From positions 91,623 to 155,622 of the forward strand of contig JNEN01000793.1 of the NCBI GenBank assembly GCA_000697355.1: a DNA stretch of 64,000 nt, given 5' to 3'. The notes beneath the pieces are model-generated. The model was given only the letters and a program-made list of their open reading frames with translations. It did no database searches and was not told the origin of the DNA. Source of the DNA: Syncephalastrum monosporum B8922. Its lineage: Eukaryota > Mucoromycota > Mucoromycetes > Mucorales > Syncephalastraceae. The stretch's first letter is position 1. Every line of letters begins with the position of its first letter. Positions 12,602 through 25,845 of this stretch are shown piece after piece. The position numbers were made by a program, and so were the translations under genes.

Positions 12602-13557
12602 TTGACAGACGGACGCCGATTGAAGGACCGCATTCGAACCCACAACTCCAACTTTCTTTGGGTAGCTTTTCTTATTTTTTATTACTTCGCAGTAAGACTT
12701 GAGCCGCTTGATTCTGATTCTTTCTTCTGATAGCGACAGCAGGAAAATTGGTATTCATTCTGGCAGGCTAGTATGATTCAGGGGCTTCTTGGTATGCTAT
12801 ACTCTCTCTCTCTCTCTTTCTTTCTCATGCTACTCCTGCTGTGGAAATTCGTGGAACAGTTATGGTCGTCGTCGTTCAGTCTGCCTTTTCATCTCGCCGA
12901 GGAAATGCTTTTTCATTTAATTATGTGTAGCCCTACATGATATTTCCCCTCCCCTTCCCCCTTTTAATATCCTGTCTTTGAATTCGTACATGATGGTGCA
13001 ATACTCATAAAATATCAAACACGCATCCATATACAGGACAGACATGACTCGGTCTAGAAACAAACAAATATCGCGCCCGCGCACCATACACATAGTTGTA
13101 CTCGCAACATCGTTTCTTAATGTTTATCACATAATGTAATTGTAAAAGCTTAATGACCAGCATGTCACTAATAGTTACTTACTTTTTAACTTAGAAAAAA
13201 CGGGAAATAATAGAAAATATAAAGAGGAAGAGAACATGCAAAATAACAAATTATGGGTGGTGTAAAAAATGCGGCGCTTGGGTGTTTATGTGTGTAGTTG
13301 AGTTGCGAACTAGGTGTTCGTGCGTGCTTGCGGTGTAGTTGTGGGGTCATGTGTGTGTTGTATCAGTGGTGATAGTGTATGTTTGTGTTGAAAGGGGGGT
13401 TGTGTTGATGCGTATTAAAAAAGGTCAGGAATGATGCGGACGTCGTTGTGATGATAATCGTGAAGATGCTTCGGTTGGAACTTGATAAGGGCAGGAAAAA
13501 AAAAGAACAATATGGTAGGAATAATAATAATAATGGCCGAGATAGATGTAAGATGCA
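12602..13557. other. Intergenic region between MSH6 and the PASK-like kinase
   Basis: Nearly 1 kb without a supportable gene. It should hold the rest of the MSH6 promoter and the 3' untranslated region of the kinase gene. There is a CT-rich tract at about 12800-12830 and A/T-rich sequence at 13000-13260, then a GT-rich stretch at about 13280-13400. A GTTCGAAT-like string near 12630 was examined as a possible tRNA B box and rejected. Confidence 0.6.
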
Positions 13558-14924
13558 TTACGGCTCACGGAGCCAAGGGTGCATCTGGATCTGGTGGATG
13601 GTTGGTCGTCGATCGGGGTGTCGCTCGAGCATACAGGAGAGCAAGTGCAAACACTTGGATGACACGGGAATTTTGGGCTGTGCAAAACGGCCGGTGATGG
13701 CTGCACGAGGGTCGGTAAAAGGCACTTCGCCAAAGAGAATGGTGTACATGAGCACGCCGAGAGCCCAGACTTCGGCCGGTTCGGCGCGGTAGGGTTTGCA
13801 CATGAGGATTTCGGGAGATGCAAACGAGACGGTGCCATAGAACTTGCCAAAGTAGCAAGGCTTGTTCTGGCCATAATGGCGCGGCAGGATCACGGCTGAA
13901 CCAAAGTCAATCAGCTTCACCTAATGAACAAATAGCGTTAAACCCTGAAAATCAGAAACAATGCGTGTGTGTGTGTTACCCTAAATTGATCGTCGATCAC
14001 AATGTTTTCATCCTTGATGTCCCTGTGACATATTCCCAAGGTATCCAGATAAGCAATGCAGTCGACAATTTGACGGAAAATCTGCTTCGCTAAGGGCTCG
14101 TCAAAGTTGTGGTGCCGCTCGATGCATTCAAAGAGGTCGCATGAGGTGCGGCGTGCAAACATCTGCTGAGGGGACGGGGGCGTGGGCAGGTGTTCATCGA
14201 TGGGCGTGCGTGGAGAAGAGGAGTAATAGGAATCTTCGGAGGCCTGGGAGAGCGCAGGTGAATGGGAAGAAGAAGCGGAGGCGCGCATGTCCACCGCAGT
14301 AGAGGACCACTGGGTCCCGTGAAGTTCCATGACGAGATACAAAAAGGTCTCGTCCTGATAAAAGTCGACGTAGCCGACAACATTGGGATGGCGAACGTGC
14401 TTGAGGACGTAAATCTCCATGGGAATGGGTCCCAACTCGGGATCGCGTGCCCAGGCGTGTGCGGGCACCTTGTGACGAAAGATAAATTTTACGGCACGCT
14501 CTGTTCCGGTCATCCTGTCAGTTGCGGACACCACGAAACCAAAACCGCCGGAGCCGAGCTCCTCGCCGAGTGAATATTTGCCGACAAAGTTTGGGTGCAG
14601 CCGGTGATGCATAAGAGAACGAGCTGAGAGAGTCAACTCCTGCTTCGGCTGCGGCGTGATAGGCGGGGAAGGCGGAAGTTGTTGCTGCTGCTGCTGCTGG
14701 CGCTGCTGCTGCTGCTGCTGGCGCTGCTGCTGCTGCTGCTGTGGTTGCTTGCCATCTTGGTAGGATTGATACGGATGCTGCTGTGTAGGATAGAGATCTG
14801 CAGGATGGATGCTGATGGGAGCCAAGGCTGGCCTAGATGTGGATGTGGGTGTGGATGAATATGTCGACGGCGGCGGCGGGTTGGCAGCGCTACATCCGTA
14901 AATTTGGGACATGATGTCGAACAA
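13558..14924 (-). CDS. Serine/threonine protein kinase, PAS-kinase catalytic type
   Basis: Two exons (14924-13980 and 13920-13558) sum to 1308 nt, 435 aa. The kinase domain begins about residue 115 with the glycine loop GSGGFGFV, the catalytic lysine in RAVKFI, the loop HRDIKDEN, DFGSA as the Mg-binding motif, and SPEIL in place of APE. The combination DIKDEN...KLIDFGSA is characteristic of PAS kinases (PASK, yeast Psk1/Psk2), which regulate carbon flux and translation, and the ELGPIPMEI stretch also fits. No PAS domain is present: the N-terminus is only about 110 residues of Pro/Ser/Gln-rich sequence with a polyglutamine tract. A Ser/Pro-rich insert of roughly 55 residues sits between MELHG and DLFECIE in the kinase fold. 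Substrates cannot be deduced. Confidence 0.87.
14681..14742 (-). repeat. CAG/CTG triplet repeat encoding polyglutamine
   Basis: Interrupted CTG repeat (CAG on the coding strand) in the kinase gene, broken by GCG (Arg) codons. It encodes three short Gln runs ahead of the kinase domain. Such tracts often vary in length between strains. Confidence 0.9.
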
Positions 14925-15665
14925 AAAGATACTGACAAAGAGGTAGAGGAAGACAGGCTATTTAAGAGAAAAGCGATCGCCAGGAGAAAAAGAAATATTA
15001 AAAAAGGGGAGAGCAAAGGCGATGACGGTCGCTCGGGTTTTACTATGGAATGGGAAACAGGTTCGATGGATAAGGAATGTCTCCCTGATCTGGAATGCAC
15101 GACGGTTGAGGGTTCGGTCTAGGCAAAAGGGCCTTCACCTGTCGTTGTCATCATGGACCCTCCCTTACGTGGCCAGATAGGTCAACGAAAGTAAAAGGGG
15201 AGCCGGGGGCCCTTCACACGTTTGCGTAGCAGGATGAACTCACACAAAAAGACACACTTTACGACATGCATGCGCGCACACACACATACACATTTATACA
15301 TACTTGCATCTACCAACGTAAAAAAATAATAGACTCGCCGATCTATCCATGATGATGAATCAATGCATAATCCCCTTGCCTTTTTTTATTTTATTTTTAT
15401 TTTTATCTTTGCTTGCATGCCGTAAATGCCAAAGGAGCTGCCTTCTCTTTCTCTCTGTATGCGTGTGTGTGTGTGTGTGTGTACTCTCTCGCTTTTGTGA
15501 TGATTTTTTTTTCTCTCTCGGAGAAATGGGGGACAACGACAACAATAGACAGTTTTGCACACACTATAAGAGCACATTTGGCATGCGCGCACCCCCAAGA
15601 AATTTTTATCCCTTAACGCACGAGGATGTGGGCATGACAACCCCCATCTCTCATGCGGTGTGTCT
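14925..15665. other. Intergenic: kinase 5' region and phosphatase 3' region
   Basis: No supportable gene. The stretch at 14925-15120 probably contains the kinase 5' untranslated region. Low-complexity T-rich, GT and CT runs occupy 15380-15520. Confidence 0.6.
15463..15482. repeat. (GT)10 dinucleotide microsatellite
   Basis: Ten perfect GT units downstream of the phosphatase gene, flanked by CT-rich sequence. Confidence 0.95.
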
Positions 15666-16985
15666 TTATTCTGGTGACGGGTTGTTTTTCTGCTGATAGG
15701 CATCCCATAGTACCTGGTGGCAGAACATGTATTGTGAGCTGGTCTGCACCATCGTTGTGCGCTGCTTTCGGAACTTGCTGGTCAGTGCGTAGACAAAGTC
15801 TCCCTGGAGGGCTTCGCTGTCGCGGTCAATAAGCTGCATCCCGCTGTTGATGACGCAGAATGCGCCTGTCCGGCCGCACCCAGCGGAGCAGTGGACGATC
15901 ATCGGCCCTGCACCGGGGCCATTGTACTTGTCTGCGAGGCGTGACAGGGCCAGGATCTCTGCTGTGTCGTCTGGCACGTCGTGGTCTCGCCAGCCGTAAA
16001 AGTGCAGCTGGACGAGAGCCGTCTCAGCAAGGACATCCATATCCTCGTTGAGCAAAGACAGGCGGATATGACGGACCCAGGCGTAGGCGTCGTCGTCGAT
16101 GGTCTCGGGATCGTCCTCGCGCAGATGGACTTGGAGGGTGGTAATACGGCCGTTCTTCGTCATGGGACCTCTGGCAGGGAATTCGATAAATTGGTTTTGT
16201 TCTGGGTAATAGCGTGCACACTTTTCACGTCCACCTTCCTCGGGTGGGGTCAGGCACACAATCACCTGTGTCCGTTGCTGAAAAGCCATTTCCCAGAAAT
16301 CACCCATAGTGTCCTGGAGCGGTCCCTGGGTCGCAATGTATCTTTTGCCGGTGTTGAATCCGACAGGCTCAACGTAACTCGCGTTAATGTAGCCTTCTCG
16401 AAACTCGTTGGCATATAGTAGTTGAACCCGGTTGTAGTTGTAGGGTAATATGTTGGAGTAGCGATTCTTATCGCGTACTTCGGGTCGCCTTGCGATGGAG
16501 GTTGAATAGTGCTTGTCTGGATGGGTCAGTAGTAGATTCTGCCACTTGTTAAGCTCCCGGAACCGAGTATAGACATATTCTTGTATCTCTCGTTCGTTTT
16601 TGCTGAAGAGGGTCCTTAAAAACATTGGAAAACTCGCCGCAGGACGCGTGTTCAGGTCGCACACGCCTACAAAAAAGATATTTCTGTTCGATTTTCGCCG
16701 TCTGTGACTGAAACAGTCAAACACATAATGCGATAGCCACACACACATGCACACAACATTTCTACATTATGGACAACGTATGTAGTCTTCTGTTTTCTGT
16801 TCCTTCTTAATATGTATGTACTTTCTCGTTCTTGATCTGACTCACTGCAATTTGATCATGTAAACCTTGTCTCTTTGATATCCTGCCCCGTCGTGATCGA
16901 AACTAGGAACGAGCGTTCCTGTCATGGGTAAAACAAGGGACATATCAAGGGAGTGTTTCTCCATATCAGGGAGCCTCATCTGCAT
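15666..16985 (-). CDS. Protein tyrosine phosphatase, classical PTP fold
   Basis: The main exon covers 15666-16707 and carries a full classical PTP domain. Visible motifs are KNRYSNILPYNYNRV (phosphotyrosine loop), YINASYV, ATQGPLQDTMGDFWEM, the active-site P-loop HCSAGCGRTG with catalytic Cys, and the Q-loop QTSSQYMFC. The WPD loop reads WRDHDVP: the general-acid Asp is kept but the Pro of WPD is Arg. This family dephosphorylates phosphotyrosine, in fungi often on MAP kinases. The 5' end is uncertain. A perfect donor GTGAGT at 16845 and a pyrimidine-rich acceptor ending at 16708 are in matching phase and would add an exon starting at the ATG at 16985, giving 393 aa. A start inside the main exon (Met at 16625) is the alternative. 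Confidence 0.85.
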
Positions 16986-18605
<1,620 letters not shown>

Positions 18606-19032
18606 GCGCATATTGCTTTTGGCAAGCAAAGGATGCGGTTTTGTCGATGAAAGTGCCAGTTCTACATATAATAAAGAAAACCCCCAAAGAAAGCATCAAA
18701 TACAATACAAGTATACAACATTTTCACACGCGACCCACTCATTTTCTTTTGTTACAATGCATTTTTCATTCAGTTTTGGAAGAAAGCGTTTGAGTCAGAC
18801 CAAGAGTGTAGAAGATGGTGTATTGCACGTGGGATCGCACCATGTCAAGTACCGCCCGCGCCTTTCAAATGAAAAAGGCTAAAAACAGAAAACTGGCCAT
18901 TGGTGTACCCACCCTTCATTTGTCTTTCTTTCACTCACTTAACTACTCACTCACTCATTCACTCACACTCATTTTCTATATTTCTGTCTTTCCCTTCCTT
19001 TTTATTGATTTTTCTGTCTTTGTTTTTACTGT
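18606..19032. other. Intergenic: ARF1 3' region and YPP1 promoter
   Basis: No gene seen. The YPP1-proximal part (about 18910-19030) is rich in T and in CACT/CTCA repeats, an arrangement common before starts in this window. Confidence 0.6.
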
Positions 19033-22000
19033 ATGGAGCCCAAAACGCTACAAAGCGCAGCTGATCTCGACGTCGCGCGTTGCCGGGGAGACTGGGCCAA
19101 TGTACCTGAGCTCGCCCGACGCTACAAAAAGTACCACCCGAGTGAATCCAGTACGCAAACTTGGAGCACGTCAAAGAAGACTATGAGTTTTGATATTTTT
19201 GGATGATTAGCCCTTGAAGCAACGGCGCGTCTTGAAGCCGAGTTCGCCCAGCTCTTGATGCAAGTGAGACACGACGACGTGACCAGCAAAGGCGTCAGAG
19301 TCAACTTGGAAGAGTCCATGGATAAACGCAACGCGCAACGCAAATCCATGTGGGGTGCACATAGCACCAAGTCGACAACAGCGGTTGCCACGCTACCCGC
19401 CACCCCACCCCCTGAATGGATGGGTTCAGATGATGGTCATCGCTACGACAATCCTGATTCGATCTCCCTCCCGCCTCAACTTGCACCGGAACAGACCGAC
19501 AAGATTCTGAAACGCTTGCAGGAACTTGTACAAAAGTACTCGACAAGCGAAGAACTGCAGAGCGCAGACGAACGTCAAGCGCAGGTATGAAAGGGCAATA
19601 CCCCACCGTCCGTGCTTTTTTGTGTCACAAACCCAAAAATTTTCCCCATTTAGTTTACGAAAATCATTATTGCTCGCATCTTTTTCGAGACCGGCCGCTA
19701 CGCCAAGGCACTCGAGTCCCTCCAGATGCTTGCTCTCCGAAAAGAAGATGTTCATGCAGGCTATGGTATGGTCCTTCTGGTTCAAGCGCGTGTCATTAAA
19801 GGTCAGTTCCCTATTTTCTTTATCAATTCGGAGTCAGCATCTAAATTGATCCCGAACGAAAGGCATGTGTTTCGAGCAACAAGGGGAAATCACAAGTGCT
19901 CTCGAAGCATACGGTGCAGCATGGGATGTGGTTGATCAACGTCCTTCGGAAAAGGGCGAGATGCTTTCATTTTGGATCGAAGAGTGTCTCTACCGCGCCA
20001 TCTTGCTCCATACCCGCACCCAGTAAGGAAAAAAGCGCATTTTTACAACGTACAACTCATACGCGGCAAAGATCTGCACCACGACAAGCATTGCGTCTCA
20101 TGCGTGGATATATGCACCTTGCATCCTCGCACTGGTCTTCTTTCTGGAGAATGCACAAGCGCTGGATCGTTTTTCGTTGCTACGGCCAGCACTTGATCCG
20201 GATTTGCAAGGATGGTTCCTACTATCCCATGACCATCACCTCAGCTCCGTTGGCAGAAGGGTAATGATTAGGATTCTTTAGGCGTAGTCGTATGAGCTCA
20301 TCTCAAATTATCAGTGACGAGCCGGATCTAGCAACGAAACGCGCTAACCAGACGTCAGCCTACGAGGAGCTTCTGTGTCTGACTGCACTGTACCGGAACG
20401 TGTTGAGTACATTGACGCCGCGGCTGGAGCCCCGAGCTCTGAGCGGATATGTATTAGAGCTGGCAAACTTTATTGTCGACGCACACGATGTCATTGGCTG
20501 GGGTGAAATCAGTAATATTAAGCGCATCCTGCAGGTAACAAAGAACCCTATTATTGCTGCAGACCAGGCTTACTCGCGCGTTACGCTGATCTCATCATTT
20601 TTTTTATTCAGTTCTTCACTACAGCTAAAGAAAAGACATTCAACAGCGCTTGCCTCACGCGCCACACTTTTTTTGTACACCTACGCATCGGCACTTTTGA
20701 CGAAGCCAAGTTGGCCTTCCGAACCTATATGGAATTAGTAGGTCTACCCGATGTCATCTTCTGGGGCGATGCCGCTGCCCAAGCAGACCCAGATCACGAT
20801 ATCTTGCCTGTAGAGAAGGTGAATCGCATCTATCAGAAATTGCAGACAAATCAAAAGTTACATACCGTCGAGGATGAAGCAACGGCGGACCAGTTGGGCG
20901 AAACAGAAAATGAGCAGCATATCATCCAAGTGCTCTTGGCCGCCACGCAGCTATTTGGACGTGAACTGGACCAGGGCAAACCAGCAGCATCCATCGCGGA
21001 CATTGCTGTCGAAATGACGCGTCGATGCGAGTGCTCCTCGACTCTTGTGGCCGAATGCTATCGCGTGCGTGGCACCGCATATGGCATAGCTGCGCAGCAG
21101 TGTAAGTGCATGGTGATAAAGCGTAAGCAAAACGCCTGATCTTTCTACCCTTTTATTCAGCCCATCTGCCCGAGCAACGTTCAAACTACCACCGCGAGGC
21201 TCTCGCATCGCTTGAATACGCAAGTAAACTTGATGAGGCATCATGGCAGATACACTATGAGCTGGCTTTGCAACAAGCCCAGATGAAGGACGTCGTGGCG
21301 GCTGCGACTCACGTCGGCAAAGCCATCCAGCTCAACCCCAAACATCTTCCCTCGTGGCATCTGCTTGCGCTTATCTACTCCTGTAAGCGCCTTCAGCAGC
21401 TTCCTTTGGGCATGCAGACCCTAGAAGCTGGTCTCCAGGAATGCAGCGCTCACTACGGCAAACCACCCGCGACGGTGGCCAGTGGTGGCCTCCCCATTCT
21501 CTCGTTGACAAACGACGAAACCGATTGTCAGACCCACATGCGTGACTCGGAGACGTATCTACGTGCACGACTCACCCAGCTTTCGTTTCTGGAATCCATT
21601 GAAGGTCCAGAAACGGCACTGAAGCTCTACCACGAGCTCTTTGGCATCTATGCCAAACTGTCACACAACTTGCTTGGTGCGACCGTAGCCGCAGCTCAAT
21701 CCTCAGAGAGTATTAAACAGTTAGCCAGCAATGGCAATGGGCGACGCAAGTCGAGCGCGACTAACGACCAGCGGACTCCGGTCAGCAGTAGTTCGACGTC
21801 GTCGCGATCCCGATCCAAGTCCAACGCCTCGAACTATACCAGCAAGAACGATGCTGGCACAGAGCCTATCCCGCCTTTGCCGACACAGGCTGATCCAAGC
21901 CAAAGTGATGAGCTACATAGCCAACGACGTGCATCCTCTGGAAGTGGCCTCGACAAGAAATCAACCAAAGAAAAATCAACCCGAAAGAAGAGCTTCATCG

Positions 22001-22764
22001 AAATGACGAAGCGTCTCCACAGCAGCCACAGCAGCAGCACCACCCACATCATACCCTCCGAAGCCGAAGTGTCGCCGACGAGCCCCACCACGCCCTCCAC
22101 AAGTACCTCCCTCACCAAGCCTTCCAGCCGTTCCCTCGCACCTTCGCTGACGCCCTCCTTTTCCATGGCAAGCATGCGCAGTAACAGCAACGCGAGCATC
22201 CTCACTGAATCGACCGCACCCAAGTTGGACGCGCCCCTCCCGAAATCGACAGTGTTTGCTCAAGTTCAACGCCAGCGATGGCAGCATCTATTGACGCAGC
22301 TGTGGCTCCAGTCGACGCGCAGCTTTGTCAAGGCGCGCCGTATTGAAGAGGCGAGCAAGGCCATGCTCGAAGCAGAGCAGCTCGGCCTCATGGATGCCTA
22401 TGTCTGGCATCAGCTCGGTAATGTCTGCATTCAGGCGAGCGAAACACGCAACGATGAGGATTTGGTGGAGACGGCCCTCGAAGCCTACAAAAAGGCGTTG
22501 TCGCTGGACCACGAGCATGTCCAGACGCACGTCGATATGGCGGCGGTTTACATGCGCTCCAACGAGTGGGAGCTCGCAGAAGGCCTGCTGGACAGGATCA
22601 CCCAAGGGCCAGGATGGGACCATGCCCAAGCCTGGTTCTTACTCGGCAACTGCTACAAGCAACAGCATTGCTTCGAGCGCGCCAAGGATTGCCTTCTGTA
22701 TGCTCTCGACCTGAGCGAGACCACTCCTATCACGAGCTTCAGTATCTTACCTCGCTTTGTCTAA
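19033..22764 (+). CDS. YPP1: Ypp1/TTC7-family TPR protein of the PI4-kinase complex
   Basis: Eight exons (19033-19150, 19211-19584, 19654-19801, 19863-20022, 20072-20260, 20282-20534, 20612-21101, 21161-22764) sum to 3336 nt, 1111 aa. Ypp1 (TTC7 in animals) links the phosphatidylinositol 4-kinase Stt4 to Efr3 at the plasma membrane, so it supports PI4P synthesis and endocytosis. The N-terminus has the family pattern ARCRGDWANVPELARRY followed by LEATARLEAEFAQL. Tetratricopeptide helices are visible, for example VAAATHVGKAIQLNPKHLPSW and the C-terminal WHQLGNVC and AWFLLGNCYKQQ units. A Ser/Thr/Pro-rich disordered insert of about 170 residues (near 21720-22240) splits the TPR array. The protein ends SILPRFV. 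Confidence 0.92.
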
Positions 22765-23597
22765 GTAACTTTCATCACATTCAAGTGAAAATAGTAGCAT
22801 TTTTATATCATAGTAATACATTGTCATTCGAAAGTTCATGCTTCGGCGCAATTTCAAAGCCATGTCAAATGCTGCCGTGTACAGGTATCTTATACGGCAA
22901 ATAGAGGTCTGTTAGTTGCTGGTATCATTAACTCAGAGTAAATTTCTGCTCACGCAGCGCGGTTACTGTCCTCAGCGGTGGGCGTTCCGGCGATTTTACA
23001 TCTTATCCTGGTTCGGGAGGGAAGTCTTCAAGCAGAATAGACTGTCAGTCCATAGTGATATATGTACTGTAAACTTGACCAATGTGTTTGTATGATGTGG
23101 TGGTGGTTTTAGATGGTGATGCTCAGCACCTACAAACCGTTTATAAGCGATATCAGCAGGCAGAAACTTTTGGATAACAGCTGTTGCAAGAAGCCGTGAC
23201 CTTATGGCAAAGCCTTGTGCTCCTATTAAAGAAGGATGTGAATTCATATATCAATTGACAAGGCGGGGATTTTAGCTTTCAAGTCGTAAAACAATAGGCC
23301 TTAGAAGTCAAATGCGCAGCTATAAAACAGAAATCACCTGAATGGCGGCTATGTTCCTTTTATCAACAGCACCATCACGCAGCGTGTACCCGTATAACTT
23401 CCATCGTTATCGCTCATGAGCGATATGAATCAATCTGCAGAGTACTGCAGTTTTAAACTATCAAATGCTGAACCTTAATGAGAGGGCCGGGTGTGACAAG
23501 AATTAAAAGTCAGGAAGGAAATGGGCAGTAGCGAAAAGTCGACGAGTGCGTGCTTTTCAAACAGCTGTCGATTGTGTTTTCGCTTAACGTCTGGGCG
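22765..23597. other. Intergenic region
   Basis: About 0.8 kb with no supportable gene, tRNA or repeat; presumably the YPP1 3' untranslated region and the promoter of the RING-protein gene. An in-frame upstream Met exists at 23550, but the predicted start at 23598 is preferred because the sequence between them (LFKQLSIVFSLNVWA) looks unrelated to the disordered N-terminus. Confidence 0.5.
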
Positions 23598-25576
23598 ATG
23601 GAGTCTATACGATCAGACGGAAGGAGCTCAAAGCCGCCCAAGTCGGTGGCTCATGCCTGGCAGGATTTCGCCAAGCAAATGACGCACAAACACATGCAGA
23701 AAGGAGATTCGACTACATTAACGACCGTCGGCACTGTGGAGCATACCGCGGCCACACACGCTGCTGGTACTACTGCAGCTGCGAATGCCCCGACTGATCG
23801 ACACTCACCCAATCCGTGGAAGTCGTATGCTCAAGAAGAGTGTCGTTTGCATCGTCCCGTCGCTCTCCCACCCAAACCACCCCAATCCAGTTCACCTCCT
23901 TCCAGCTTGCCTCATTCGACCTCCACCTCAACCTCCACCTCCACTGCAACGTCACTCACCACCACTTCACGACGACACGACAGCAGCTCACCGAGAAGGT
24001 TATCCTGCTCCAGCGAGCGAGCGGCACCTTCGAATGGGCCGTCGACGATCCTGTGCTTCTGCCAACTGCCGGCTGCGGTCCTTCATACGGAGGAATTCGG
24101 TCCTATTTTGGAATGCCATTACTCGTCAGGCACTGATCTGACGCAGCACGACGGCGGCGTAGAATGCCCTCCGACGATCTGTGCCTTCCACCTTCACAAG
24201 CACGCTTGGCTAACGATCAAACGCAATCATGAAGCAGGGAAATATCGGGCCCATGAGGAGCTGCGTGTGTGTCCGTACTTCAACTCGGTCGTCTGTATTC
24301 TGTTGCGGACAGCAAACGATTATCCAAAGCGCTTCTTGGGTGCTCCCAAGTGTTACTGTAACGAAGCTGCCATTTACTCGGCAAGTAGGCACACGCCACA
24401 CCACTTTTATTTCTACTGCACCCACTGCACCTTTTTTACGTGGGCTAGTCAAGCCTATATCCTTCCACGCGATAGCCCTGTCCATCCTGTCACCGTCTCC
24501 ACGCCCACCTCCTCTTCCACCTACTGCGGCAAACCTATCGACACCATCCCTAACTTTACTCCATCCACCGTCACCTCCTGCGCATCATCCCGTCCGCCGT
24601 CGGATCACCATCTTTCCCCCAAGTCCGCCCCCGCCAGCCCGACCCGCGAGCCGCAACGCGCCTTGCTCGACAGCCTCACTAAGTCTGATTGGGACAAGGA
24701 AAACGCGAGCATATATATGTCTGCAGCCCCTCGACCAGCGCAGCCCTTTGTGCGTCTTGAAGTAGCGCCTCGAAGCAACCCACCACCCATAGCAGCTGAT
24801 TTTCTGCGTCTGCTCGAGGCAGCCCGTTTGCCAGAGATGGATCAGAAGGCAACGGCACATCAAGATGAGAAACAGCGGCCACAGCCTATGCTTGTACCCA
24901 CCTCGGTCCTCATGCAACGATCCGCGAAAGCGGGGTCCACTAAGGCCGATGACCTGCTGCGCCAAGAGAAACAGCGCAAGGCCAGCGCACGAGCAGAGAA
25001 GGAGCTCGAGCGCTTGCTGGTTCGCTTGCAGGAGCTGCGGGCGGAATACAACGATTACAGCGATCGGAAACACCTTCGGACTGAGCTGATGTCAAGGATG
25101 AGGCGAGATATATATAATTCTCAGAAAAAGTACGACCGGGAAGTCCAAAAAGAACGGAGCGCTCGGCGCATAGAGAAAGACATGGCAGCGTCGATCGAGC
25201 AACTCGAGCAAGAGCTCAAGTCCAAGCAGGAGCGACGTTTACGCTTGGAAGAGTATGTCGAGCCTTTCACAGTAAACGTCAATGAGCGAGTACGAGAGAC
25301 GGACGACACAAGGCTGATATATACGGATGAACTCAAGGAGAAAGAGCCTGCTGAAGAAGCCAGATGCCGTGTTTGCTCGAAGCCGAACGCTAACTACGCA
25401 CTTATACCCTGTTTCCATATAGGCAAGTGAGCTTTTCTCTCTGTTTGTACAGTTGGGCTTACTTTATATGTTCTTTATTTCTTGTAGCGTACTGCCAGGA
25501 TTGCGCTCTCAAGGCTGACGAATGCCATGTCTGTAAGACTATTAAGCATTCTGTTCAGAGAATCTACTTGGCATGA
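23598..25576 (+). CDS. RING-finger protein with two Cys-rich zinc-binding-like modules
   Basis: Two exons (23598-25422, 25488-25576) sum to 1914 nt, 637 aa. The C-terminus is a C3HC4-type RING: CRVC, PCFH, YCQDC, CHVC, so E3 ubiquitin ligase activity is likely. RING half-sites are split by an intron with a GC donor (GCAAGT, 25423) and AG acceptor (25487); joining there restores PCFHIAYCQDC. Upstream, two related modules start CFCQLPAAV and CYCNEAAIY. Each has C-x-C then a downstream Cys pair and an aromatic-Trp end (CAFHLHKHAW, CTFFTWASQ); the second resembles a GRF zinc finger. A coiled coil rich in Glu/Lys/Arg (about 24950-25260) joins them to the RING. Ser/Pro-rich linkers fill the rest. 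No exact family or substrate is recognised. Confidence 0.78.
25423..25487 (+). other. GC-AG intron in the RING gene
   Basis: 65-bp intron with donor AG|GCAAGT and acceptor TTGTAG. A GT donor four bases downstream (GTGAGC) would put the RING cysteines out of frame, whereas the GC donor restores them. Confidence 0.75.
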
Positions 25577-25845
25577 ATGTAAAAAAAAAAGCACGGCCAC
25601 GGAAAGAAAAAATCTTCAATTCCTTCCCTCTCTCGGTCCCTCCCCTTCTTACTATGTATTATATGTCCATATCTCTCGCATAATCTCTCTCCCTCTCTTC
25701 ATCCTTTATCATTCTTATCATTTGCGAACCCCCGCCTCGTCCGTTACACTCACCCATTAGTCTGTACAGAACGCGATAATAATATTCATCGGTCATAGCC
25801 CTTTTCTTTTTCTTCTGATATATATAATTAAGGTGTTATCTGCAT

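Noticed and set aside
12600..12665. Possible tRNA gene (GTTCGAAT B-box-like string) upstream of MSH6
   Set aside because: The flanking bases do not pair as a T stem and no acceptor or anticodon stem can be drawn.
20040..20264. Frameshift suspected in YPP1 near 20.04 kb
   Set aside because: An intron from 20023 to 20071 (GTAAGG...AAAG) restores the frame and the family pattern RQALRLMRGYMHLASSHW.
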